From an uncultured Austwickia sp. (GTDB lineage Bacteria; Actinomycetota; Actinomycetes; Actinomycetales; Dermatophilaceae), in NCBI GenBank assembly GCA_934678955.1, contig CAKUSI010000100.1:1-11548 (forward strand): a DNA stretch of 11,548 bases, read 5' to 3'. Under the pieces are notes generated by a model that did no database searches, was not told the origin of the DNA, and worked only from the letters and a program-made list of their open reading frames with translations. The stretch's first letter is position 1. Every line of letters starts with the position of its first letter. Shown here piece by piece: positions 4,965 through 11,386 of this stretch. Position numbers and translations under genes: made by a program.

Positions 4965-5957
4965 ATGACCGCAACACCCACGCCTGTCCAGCTATGCACG
5001 CCTGCCGAAGCGCACGCGATCGGCCTCGACACCGCCACTACCGTGGCCGGCACGCTGAAGGCATTGGCGGATCCGCTCCGGCTGCGGATGCTCTCGGCCA
5101 TCGCCACCGACCCGCGCGGCGAGTCCTGCGTCTGCGACCTCGCCGACCTCGCCGACGTCTCCCAACCCACCATCTCCCACCACCTGAAGGTCCTGAAGGA
5201 CACCGGCCTGCTCAGCTCCCAACGGCGCGGCACCTGGGTCTACTACCGCATCGTCCCCACCCGACAGGCGGCCGTCACGGCCCTCCTAGACGGCTTCGCG
5301 CCCACCGTCACCGCCAGCCCCGCCGAGGACCGGCCCGAGTCGCCGCGCGAGGTCGACGCACACGTCATCGATCGCCTCGCCGAGGAACTGGCCGACGAAT
5401 ACGACACCCTGAGCCGCGACCTGGTGGTCACGATGGTGCGGGAATCCTACGCCGGTCTCCTCCGGTCCGCGAAGGTCGCTCGACATCTCGTTCCGCTCGC
5501 CGAACGCTTCGCCCGCCAGCGCCTCACCGATCTCACTCGCGACCGCGAGGCGGGCGTGCCGCAGGTGCTGTTCGTCTGCGTACAGAACGCCGGCCGCTCC
5601 CAGCTCGCCGCCGCGCTGGCCAACCAGATGGCCGATGGCAAGGTTGTCGCCCGCTCCGCCGGATCACGACCAGCGCCAGACGTCCACCCGCACGTGCGAT
5701 CAGTACTCACCAGGATCGAAGGCGAAGACGCCGCCACCGAGCGGTTCCCCAAGCCGCTCACCGACGACGCGGTCCGCGCCGCCGACGTCGTCATCACCAT
5801 GGGCTGCGGCGACGTGTGCCCGATCATCCCCGGCGTCCACTACGAGGACTGGGCCGTCGGAGACCCCGCGCTCGCCTCCGCCGTGGGCGTCGAAGCCATC
5901 CGCGACGACATCGCCGCCCGCGTCCGCACCCTGATCGATTCCCTCACCAACCACTAA
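4965..5957 (+). CDS. ArsR-ArsC fusion: arsenite-sensing repressor joined to arsenate reductase
   Basis: A 330-residue protein. Residues 22-98 are an ArsR winged helix with the As(III)-binding ESCVCDL segment (C55, C57) in the helix before the recognition helix (SQPTISHHLKVL). Residues about 130-193 form a helical segment resembling the three-helix N-terminal domain of actinobacterial arsenate reductases. Residues 199-330 are a low-molecular-weight phosphatase-fold ArsC: phosphate loop CVQNAGRS (nucleophile C205, R211), TMGCGDVCP (C281, C285) and HYEDW (general acid D295). It would bind the operon's operator and also reduce arsenate, probably with mycothiol or thioredoxin. ArsR-ArsC fusions are known in actinomycetes. 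I chose the ATG at 4965, preceded by AGGAGG at the right spacing, over an in-frame GTG at 4944 that lies inside the operator. The next gene starts 14 bases after the stop. Confidence 0.9.
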   Translation: MTATPTPVQLCTPAEAHAIGLDTATTVAGTLKALADPLRLRMLSAIATDPRGESCVCDLADLADVSQPTISHHLKVLKDTGLLSSQRRGTWVYYRIVPTRQAAVTALLDGFAPTVTASPAEDRPESPREVDAHVIDRLAEELADEYDTLSRDLVVTMVRESYAGLLRSAKVARHLVPLAERFARQRLTDLTRDREAGVPQVLFVCVQNAGRSQLAAALANQMADGKVVARSAGSRPAPDVHPHVRSVLTRIEGEDAATERFPKPLTDDAVRAADVVITMGCGDVCPIIPGVHYEDWAVGDPALASAVGVEAIRDDIAARVRTLIDSLTNH

Positions 5958-5971
5958 CGAAAGAGCCCGCC

Positions 5972-6376
5972 GTGACCGACACCAAGCCGTCCGTGCTGTT
6001 CGTCTGCATCCACAACGCCGGCCGCTCCCAGATGGCAGCCGGCTACCTCCGCCACCTCGCCGGCGACCGCATCGAGGTCCGCTCCGCCGGCTCCATGCCC
6101 ACCGACCAGATCAACCCCATCGCCATCGAAGCCATGCGGGAAGAGGGCATCGACATCACCGCAGAGCAGCCCAAGGTACTCACGCCGGAAGCCGTCCAGG
6201 CCTCGGACGTGGTGATCACGATGGGCTGCGGCGACGCCTGCCCCTACTACCCAGGCAAGCGCTACGAGGACTGGAAGCTCGACGACCCTGCCGGCCAAAG
6301 CATCGACGCCGTGCGGCCGATCCGCGACGACATCAAGATCCGCACCCAGAAGCTGATCGCCTCCATCGACGCCTGA
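5972..6376 (+). CDS. arsC: Arsenate reductase, low-molecular-weight phosphatase fold
   Basis: A 134-residue protein starting at GTG, 14 bases after the fusion gene, so cotranscribed. The phosphate loop CIHNAGRS (C12, R18) binds arsenate. C86 and C90 in TMGCGDACP may relay the disulfide, and D100 in RYEDW is the general acid. It converts arsenate to arsenite in the cytoplasm. The actinobacterial context favours mycothiol/mycoredoxin or thioredoxin as the reductant, which cannot be decided from sequence alone. It resembles the C-terminal half of the fusion protein (shared CxxNAGRSQ, ITMGCGD and YEDW), so the two probably arose by duplication. No arsenite permease (Acr3 or ArsB) follows: the next gene is convergent and unrelated. 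Confidence 0.9.
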   Translation: MTDTKPSVLFVCIHNAGRSQMAAGYLRHLAGDRIEVRSAGSMPTDQINPIAIEAMREEGIDITAEQPKVLTPEAVQASDVVITMGCGDACPYYPGKRYEDWKLDDPAGQSIDAVRPIRDDIKIRTQKLIASIDA

Positions 6377-6440
6377 GAGAGCCCGGCGACCCGGTCGCGT
6401 ACGGGGGCGGCGCCTCCGATCGCCCGGCCCGCCCTGAGCG

Positions 6441-7304
6441 TCAGCCCCCGAAGGCCTCCGCCAGCGTCACCCGCAGCGGGGTCGTCGGGCGACCGATGAG
6501 GCGCGACAGCGTGCCTGGAGCCGGATCGGCGAGTTCGCCGTCCGCGATGGCGGTGTCGGTGCTGACGAGGAACTCGACGACGGCCTCGGGCAGACCCGCC
6601 GCGGCGAGCGCGGCGCGGTGCGCGTCGGCGGAAACCTGCTGCACCGCGACCGAGGTGCCGGCGAGTTCACTGGTGATCTGAGCGAACTCGTCCTGCGTGA
6701 AGCCGGCGTCGCCCGCGAGCTCATAGGTGGCGGCTTCGGGGGTTTCCGCCGTGAGCACGACCGCCGCGGCCGCGGCGTAGTCAGCGCGAGGCGCCGTGAA
6801 CTGCCTGCCCTCCCCGGCGCTCGTGAGCAGGACTCCGCTGCGCGCGGCCTGCCTCGCGGCGTCGACGAGGTTCTCCGAGTACCAGCCGTTGCGCAGCAGG
6901 GCCACGGTGAAGGGCGCCTCGGCGAGCAGCCTCTCGGTCTCGACATGCTCGGGAGCGACCAGAAGGGTCCTCGCCGTGTCGGCATGCAGGACGCTGGTGT
7001 AGGCGACGAACGGCACACCCGCCGTCTTCGCGGCCTCGATCACGGCGGCGTGCTGCGGCACGCGCTGGCCGACGGCGTTTCCGGAGATCAGCAGGAGGCG
7101 ATCGACGCCTGCGAGGGCGGGGGCAAGGGCGTCCGGGCGGTCGTAGTCGAAAGCGCGCACCTGGACGCCGCGCTCGGCGAGATCGGCGGCCTTCGACGTG
7201 TCGCGGACAAGGGCGACGATCTGGTCGGCGGGCACGCGCGAGAGCAGGTCGTCGATGACGAGGCGGCCGAGACTCCCCGTGGCGCCGGTGATGGCGATGG
7301 TCAT
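6441..7304 (-). CDS. NmrA/QorB-like NAD(P)H:quinone oxidoreductase
   Basis: A 287-residue atypical short-chain dehydrogenase. The dinucleotide-binding glycine motif GATGSLG (7-13) lies in the first strand-helix turn, and TSVLHADT, PEHVETERLL and the LRNGWYSENL segment (about 137-146) follow the pattern of the NmrA-like/QOR2 family. The YxxxK catalytic pair of classical SDRs is not evident, as usual for this group. In E. coli the relative QorB (YtfG) reduces quinones with NADPH and is encoded beside the HxlR-type regulator YtfH. The same divergent pair occurs here with the gene at 7402. The likely role is two-electron reduction of quinones or related electrophiles in the cytoplasm. The substrate is inferred from family and neighbour. 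Confidence 0.8.
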   Translation of the reverse strand: MTIAITGATGSLGRLVIDDLLSRVPADQIVALVRDTSKAADLAERGVQVRAFDYDRPDALAPALAGVDRLLLISGNAVGQRVPQHAAVIEAAKTAGVPFVAYTSVLHADTARTLLVAPEHVETERLLAEAPFTVALLRNGWYSENLVDAARQAARSGVLLTSAGEGRQFTAPRADYAAAAAVVLTAETPEAATYELAGDAGFTQDEFAQITSELAGTSVAVQQVSADAHRAALAAAGLPEAVVEFLVSTDTAIADGELADPAPGTLSRLIGRPTTPLRVTLAEAFGG

Positions 7305-7327
7305 TTGCGTTCTTCTTTCTCGTAGTT

Positions 7328-7361
7328 ACTTACCTATCGTAAGTGCTTACTTATCGTAAGC
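7328..7361. promoter_or_regulatory. Twin HxlR-type operators in the shared promoter region
   Basis: Two 17-bp inverted repeats lie directly end to end: ACTTAC-CTATC-GTAAGT (7328-7344) and GCTTAC-TTATC-GTAAGC (7345-7361). They share CTTAC-[CT]TATC-GTAAG and fill the middle of the 97-bp gap between the reductase and regulator genes. A partly overlapping CTTATCG/CGATAAG pair (7350-7356, 7365-7371) may be a third half-site. Their place between divergent genes suggests that the HxlR protein represses both promoters; this is inference. Confidence 0.65.
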
Positions 7362-7401
7362 CTGCGATAAGCTGTACGTCAACACGAGAAGGAGGTTCCC
7401 T

Positions 7402-7749
7402 GTGCCGCGGTCCGAGAAACCCGCAATCGACTTCGATGCCTTCAACGCGTCGTGCCCTTCGCAGTCCGCGTTGCGCGACCTCACGGGTCGCTGGGTCCCT
7501 CTGGTGCTGATCGCACTCGACGACGGGGCGACCCGCTTCGGGGAGATCCACCGCCGCATCGGCGGGTCGAACGAACGGATGATCGCGCAGACCCTCCGTA
7601 CGCTCGAGGTCGACGGCTTCATCCACCGCTCGATGGACTGCGGCCGCCCCGCGTACTCGTTGACAGCGGGCGGGCGCGCCGTCGCCGCGCGCTTCCGTGA
7701 CCTGATCGAGACGCTGTACGCCCACCTCGGCACCCAGGCCTCCGCCTGA
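7402..7749 (+). CDS. HxlR-family redox/electrophile-sensing regulator
   Basis: A 115-residue winged-helix protein starting at GTG, six bases after AAGGAGG. The HxlR pattern is clear: NASCPSQSALRDLTGRW (15-31), then LDDGATRFGEIHRRIGGSN and LRTLEVDGFIHR, ending in the wing GRPAYSLTAGGR. The single N-terminal Cys (C18) sits where YodB, HypR and QorR, all thiol sensors of quinones or disulfide stress, carry their reactive Cys. It probably represses the divergent reductase gene and itself through the twin operators, and releases them when C18 is modified. The regulon could extend to the convergent monooxygenase gene, but no operator copy is seen near that gene. Confidence 0.85.
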   Translation: MPRSEKPAIDFDAFNASCPSQSALRDLTGRWVPLVLIALDDGATRFGEIHRRIGGSNERMIAQTLRTLEVDGFIHRSMDCGRPAYSLTAGGRAVAARFRDLIETLYAHLGTQASA

Positions 7750-7801
7750 CCGCGGGCCGCGCCATCGCCGCGCGCCCCGCCGCGTGGCCGGGTCAGGCGG
7801 A
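7741..7801. terminator. Bidirectional terminator carrying both stop codons
   Basis: TCCGCCTGACC (7741-7751) and GGTCAGGCGGA (7791-7801) form a perfect 11-bp inverted repeat around a GC-rich 39-base loop. Each arm contains the last codons and TGA stop of one of the two convergent genes, so both end in Ser-Ala-stop encoded by the same bases. The loop can also pair internally. There is no T-run, so factor-dependent or hairpin-only termination is likely. Confidence 0.55.
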
Positions 7802-8095
7802 GAACTCTCCGACGACGGTATAGAGGCCGGGATCGGCCGTCGCAAGCGCGACGGTGCGCCTGGCGTACTCCGCGGCCTCTGGGTCGGCCTGGGTCGCCCT
7901 CACGTCGTCGGCACTCCCCCAGCGAGCGACGTTGACGACGCGGCCGCCGTCGAGACTGGCGAGCAGGGTGACCGAGAGAAACCCCGGCCGCTGGGTCATG
8001 ACCTTCTCGGTCCCTTCGATCAGCAGGTCGATCAGCTCTTGGCGCTTCGACCGGTCCACGTCGATGACGTTGATGAACGTGACGGGTTCGGACAT
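7793..8095 (-). CDS. ABM-family (antibiotic biosynthesis/quinol-type) monooxygenase
   Basis: A 100-residue single-domain protein, the usual size for the ABM ferredoxin-like dimeric barrel. The typical middle segment is present: QRPGFLSVTLLASLDGG (35-51), then VVNVARWGSADD (53-64) with the conserved Trp (W59). The start at 8095 has GGAGGAAG ideally placed. Members act without metal or flavin on aromatic or quinol substrates (for example YgiN), or have non-catalytic roles. Its position beside a quinone-reductase/HxlR pair favours a quinol-related role, which is inference. It converges on the regulator and diverges from the ECF sigma gene. Confidence 0.75.
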   Translation of the reverse strand: MSEPVTFINVIDVDRSKRQELIDLLIEGTEKVMTQRPGFLSVTLLASLDGGRVVNVARWGSADDVRATQADPEAAEYARRTVALATADPGLYTVVGEFSA

Positions 8096-8232
8096 AACTT
8101 CCTCCTATTGTTCGTGATCGGGCAGGCGCGGTGTGGGTCACCGAGGTCGCCAACCCGTGCGCGGGAGACGACGACGCGGCCCGCTCCCCGGCAGAGACGA
8201 GACAGCCACGCGGACTGTCAGGCCTGGGTCGA

Positions 8233-8259
8233 CCTCACACTTCCTGGCGCCGTCTCGTC
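8233..8259 (+). promoter_or_regulatory. Candidate ECF41-type promoter of the sigma factor gene
   Basis: CCTCACA (8233-8239) is followed, after exactly 16 bases, by CGTC (8256-8259). As I recall it, the promoter class read by ECF41 sigma factors is TGTCACA-N16-CGTC; this site matches five of seven bases of the first box, all of the second, and the spacing. It lies about 80 bases before the chosen start of the ECF41 gene, consistent with self-activation. Confidence 0.45.
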
Positions 8260-8337
8260 CTCGCAGCGAAAGCATGATCCGATGGAGACCAGCGCCACAG
8301 GCAGGCCATGCGCCTGGACACGACGAGGAGGATGATG

Positions 8338-9267
8338 ATGTCGGACGAAGCCGTGTCGCGGCGCGAGGAGCCGCCAGAACTCGTCGACGCCCTGAGAGAA
8401 CGCGGCGTGCTCCTGGGGCTCAGCTATCGACTTCTCGGTTCCCTTGCAGACGCCGAGGACGCCGTGCAGGAGACCTACCTCCGCTGGCATCGGCTCGGCG
8501 ACGACGGACGCCGCAGCATCGCCCACCCCCGCGCATGGCTCATCAAGACCGCCAGCCGCATCGGCCTCGACATGCTGGGCACGGCGCGGGCCCGCCGCGA
8601 GCACTACGTCGGCGAATGGCTCCCAGAGCCCCTTCCCGCCCCGAACAGGTGGAGCAGCCAAGGAACCTCGATCACGATCGACCCCGCCGATCGGGTGAGC
8701 ATGGACGACTCCGTCTCGATGGCGCTGCTGGTCGTCCTCGAGTCGATGACACCCGCCGAGCGCGTCGCGTTCGTCCTCCACGACGTGTTCCGCTACACCT
8801 TCCCCGAGGTCGCCGACGTCGTGGGACGCACCCCCGCCGCGTGTCGCCAACTCGCTTCCTCCGCACGCCGTCGCGTCCGCTCGGAACGACGAAACCCGGT
8901 CCCGCCCGCCGAGCATGCCTCGGCCGTGCGTTCCTTCAAGACCGCCTGGCAGACCGGCGACCTCACCGCCCTCATCGACGTGCTCGACCCCGACGTCACA
9001 GCTATCACCGACGGCGGCGGCATCGTCTCCGCCGCTCTCGAGCCGGTCCACGGCCCGGAAGCCGTCGCGCGTCTCCTCCTCGGCGTCATCGATCGCCGGC
9101 CAGACCTCGCGATCCGCGAGGAGACCGTCAACGGCGAACCCGGCCTCGTGGCGACCGACGGTGAGGACCACACCCTCGCCGTCCTCGCACTCGCCGCGAC
9201 CACCCGCGGCCGGATCAGACACGTCTGGGCGGTCCGAAACCCTCGGAAACTCGCGATCTGGCGCTGA
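8338..9267 (+). CDS. ECF41-family RNA polymerase sigma factor with fused SnoaL-like domain
   Basis: A 309-residue protein. Sigma region 2 spans about 16-85 (LSYRLLGSLADAEDAVQETYLRW segment, then PRAWLIKTASRIGLD) and region 4 about 125-182 (LTPAE-like MTPAERVAFVLHDVF, then VVGRTPAACRQLASSARRR). The linker carries WLPEPL (94-99), and the C-terminal SnoaL-like domain (about 193-309) carries DGGG (225-228) and NPRKL (301-305). These three signatures define ECF41, in which the fused domain replaces an anti-sigma factor and tunes activity. I chose the ATG at 8338, six bases after GAGGAGG, over in-frame ATGs at 8308, 8332 and 8335. ECF41 genes usually neighbour an oxidoreductase, epimerase or carboxymuconolactone decarboxylase. 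Here the closest candidates are the ABM monooxygenase and the SDR-type reductase. Confidence 0.9.
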   Translation: MSDEAVSRREEPPELVDALRERGVLLGLSYRLLGSLADAEDAVQETYLRWHRLGDDGRRSIAHPRAWLIKTASRIGLDMLGTARARREHYVGEWLPEPLPAPNRWSSQGTSITIDPADRVSMDDSVSMALLVVLESMTPAERVAFVLHDVFRYTFPEVADVVGRTPAACRQLASSARRRVRSERRNPVPPAEHASAVRSFKTAWQTGDLTALIDVLDPDVTAITDGGGIVSAALEPVHGPEAVARLLLGVIDRRPDLAIREETVNGEPGLVATDGEDHTLAVLALAATTRGRIRHVWAVRNPRKLAIWR

Positions 9268-9286
9268 ACTCGCCGGCTAAGAGGTT

Positions 9287-9331
9287 CCGCAGGCCACCTC
9301 CCTGCGGGATCTCTAGGCCCGTGGCCTGCGG
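9287..9331. terminator. Terminator between convergent sigma factor and methyltransferase genes
   Basis: CCGCAGGCCAC (9287-9297) and GTGGCCTGCGG (9321-9331) form a perfect 11-bp inverted repeat. A competing 7-bp hairpin, CCGCAGG with CCTGCGG (9301-9307), uses the same left arm. The right arm lies inside the last codons of the methyltransferase gene, so termination and coding overlap. Confidence 0.55.
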
Positions 9332-10074
9332 GCCTCGACGAGGTGACGGGTGGAGTGCGCGACGAACGGCCCGCGCTCCTGGATGAGGTCGTGGAGGTCA
9401 CGCAGCCGGTCCCGGTACCTCGCGACGGTGAATCCCGGCACCCACCAGATCACCTTCCGCAGCAGGTAGACCACGGCGGCGACATCGTGGATCTCGATCC
9501 GCAGTCTCGCCGTCTGCAGGTCCACGATCTCCAGTCCCGCCGCGCGGGCGGCCGCGGCCTCGTCGTCGTGGTGGCGTCCTCGTCGGGCCTCGGGCTGGGG
9601 GCCGAGGAAGAACTCGATCAGCTCGAACACGCTCGCCGGGCCGACGTGTTGGGCGAAGTAGGTGCCGCCGGGACGCAGCACGCGGGCGATCTCCTCCCAC
9701 CAGATCGTCGCGGGATGCCTGCTGGTGACCAGGTCGAACGCCTCGTCGGCGAACGGAAGCGGCGGCTCGTCGGGATCGGCCACCACGACGACGCCGCGAG
9801 GATGCAGCAGCGCGGTGGCCTTGGCGACATTCGGCGGCCACGACTCCGTGGCGACAGCGGTGGCGGGGAAGGTCGTCGCGCTCGCGAGCACCTCACCGCC
9901 GCCGGTCTGGATGTCCAGCGAGGCCGATGCCCGCCCGAGCCGGTCGCCCAGCTGCCGAGCGTAGCCCCAGGCGGGGCGCTCCTCGGTCGCCCGCCCGTCC
10001 AGCCAGGAGAAGTCCCACCCGGACACGTCGGCGGCAGCCCCGGCCTCGATCAACGAGTCGAATGTCTCGGTCAT
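9313..10074 (-). CDS. Class I SAM-dependent methyltransferase
   Basis: A 253-residue protein. The SAM-binding first strand and loop read LDIQTGGGEVL (53-63). FADEAFDLVTSRH (108-120) is the strand-4 region, and EIARVLRPGGTYFAQHVG (128-145) is the typical helix-strand after it. The fold is therefore clear. The substrate is unknown; the closest general type is the small-molecule methyltransferase group near UbiE/YafE. The C-terminal third (about 196-253) is rich in Arg, Trp and hydrophobic residues (LLRKVIWWVPG) and probably forms the substrate cap. The ATG at 10072-10074 has only a weak GGCGAG upstream. It is divergent from the FGE gene, with 87 bases between. Confidence 0.8.
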   Translation of the reverse strand: MTETFDSLIEAGAAADVSGWDFSWLDGRATEERPAWGYARQLGDRLGRASASLDIQTGGGEVLASATTFPATAVATESWPPNVAKATALLHPRGVVVVADPDEPPLPFADEAFDLVTSRHPATIWWEEIARVLRPGGTYFAQHVGPASVFELIEFFLGPQPEARRGRHHDDEAAAARAAGLEIVDLQTARLRIEIHDVAAVVYLLRKVIWWVPGFTVARYRDRLRDLHDLIQERGPFVAHSTRHLVEARRPRA

Positions 10075-10161
10075 GGTCGATATTCTCGCCGACGAGCGGC
10101 GGGACAGGTCGCATCTTCGATGAACACACCCGGACCTATACGGGGATTGTAGGCTCCTGGA

Positions 10162-11109
10162 ATGCCTGATGCGACGTTCGGCGGCTCTCGGCCCGCTCCG
10201 CCGTACGACCCACCCGAGGACGAGCGAGACATGGTGCCCATCCCCGGGGGCGCTTTCCTGATGGGGTCAGCCGACCTCTACGCGGACGAAGGCCCCGTGC
10301 ACGAGCGCCGGGTCGACGCGTTCCTGATCGACCGCACCCCGGTGACGAACGCGCAGTTCGCGAGGTTCGTCGCCGACACCGGCTACGTGACGGTCGCCGA
10401 ACGCCCACCCGACCCCGCGGACTTTCCCGGTGCCGACGCCGCTGACCTCGTCCCCGGCTCCCTGGTCTTCACCCCCACCGACGGCCCCGTCGACCTGCGC
10501 GACTGGCGCAACTGGTGGCGATGGCAGCCCGGCGCGTCCTGGCGGACGCCGTTCGGCCCTGCCTCCTCCGCCGAGGGCCGGGACCTCCACCCCGTCGTGC
10601 ACGTGGCCTACGACGACGCCCGCGCCTACGCCGACTGGGCCGGCCTCCGCCTGCCGACCGAGGCCGAGCACGAGTACGCGGCCCGCGGCGGCCACGACGG
10701 GCTGCGGTTCGCCTGGGGCGACGAGCCCTTCCCCGGCGGTGCACCCCACGCCAACACCTGGCTGGGCCGGTTCCCGCACCAGAACCTGGGTGTCGGCGGA
10801 ACGTCGCCGGTCGGCTCGTACCCGGCCAACGGCTACGGGGTGTTCGATCTCATCGGCAACGTGTGGGAGTGGACGAGCGACGTCTACGAGCCGCGGCACC
10901 GCCCGCCGGGCGAGGCCGTCGTCGATTCCGGCGGCAGGCCGAACCTGCTCGCTCCCCCGCCGGAGACGACGCCCCGCCGCGTCTTGAAAGGCGGGTCGTT
11001 CCTGTGCTCGCCGGACTACTGCCTGAGGTTCCGGCCGGCCGCGAGGTCTGCCCAGACGGAGGACACCGGCATGTCACACGTCGGCTTCCGCTGCGCGCGC
11101 GACACGTAG
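10162..11109 (+). CDS. Formylglycine-generating enzyme (sulfatase activator)
   Basis: A 315-residue protein, close to the length of actinobacterial FGEs. It opens with MVPIPGGAFLMGS (24-36), continues with DEGPVHERRVDAFLIDRTPVT-type sequence and GLRLPTEAEHEYAARGG (161-177), then GNVWEWTSD (232-240). Near the end VLKGGSFLCSPDYC (274-287) supplies C282 and C287, the two cysteines that bind copper and make true FGEs different from other family members; SHVGFRCARDT closes the fold. It oxidises a Cys in CxPxR motifs of sulfatases to formylglycine, using O2, in the cytoplasm. No sulfatase gene is in the window, so its client is elsewhere. The ATG at 10162 lacks a good ribosome binding site; TATACG (10137-10142) may be its -10 box. 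Confidence 0.9.
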   Translation: MPDATFGGSRPAPPYDPPEDERDMVPIPGGAFLMGSADLYADEGPVHERRVDAFLIDRTPVTNAQFARFVADTGYVTVAERPPDPADFPGADAADLVPGSLVFTPTDGPVDLRDWRNWWRWQPGASWRTPFGPASSAEGRDLHPVVHVAYDDARAYADWAGLRLPTEAEHEYAARGGHDGLRFAWGDEPFPGGAPHANTWLGRFPHQNLGVGGTSPVGSYPANGYGVFDLIGNVWEWTSDVYEPRHRPPGEAVVDSGGRPNLLAPPPETTPRRVLKGGSFLCSPDYCLRFRPAARSAQTEDTGMSHVGFRCARDT

Positions 11110-11165
11110 CCGGATGGCGAAACCCCAGCATCCCGGTGTCGCTCAATGCGCACTCATCCGGCGCG

Positions 11166-11386
11166 CTACGGCGAGACCGGCTGCAGAACCGAATCAACAT
11201 CTGGTTTTGCCTGGGTGTACTCGCCGCGAACTTGCTCATAGCGAGCTTCTTCCAACCCGTCTCCATGCCGGTTGTGAATCGTCAGCGTGGCTCGCTCCAA
11301 CGCGTTGACGTCCCGAAGGTTGAACATGTCGACAGCGCGACGCAGGCATATGCTGTGCGGGCTATCGGCCACAGGGTACATAGCCC
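11166..11386 (-). pseudogene. 3' fragment of a gene cut by the right IS copy
   Basis: A minus-strand frame runs from the IS boundary at 11386 to a TAG at 11166-11168 and includes RAMYPVADSPHSICLRRAVD and MFNLRDVNALERATLTIHN. It is more AT-rich in its codon choice (TAT, TTG, GAA, CAT, CAA) than the neighbouring genes, which suggests acquired DNA. It has no start signal of its own near the ATG at 11379-11381, so it is most likely the tail of a longer gene interrupted by the IS. I do not recognise the family. The 56 bases between it and the FGE stop hold nothing I can name apart from part of a loose GCCGGATG/CATCCGGC pair (11109-11116, 11155-11162). Confidence 0.4.

Noticed and set aside
4994..6376. 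A 460-codon frame that joins the arsenic genes
   Set aside because: Its first two thirds are Arg/Pro-rich out-of-frame sequence; only its tail coincides with the real ArsC, which starts at 5972.
8133..9164. A 343-codon plus-strand frame over the sigma gene
   Set aside because: Arg/Pro/Gly-rich frame-shifted shadow of the ECF41 gene.
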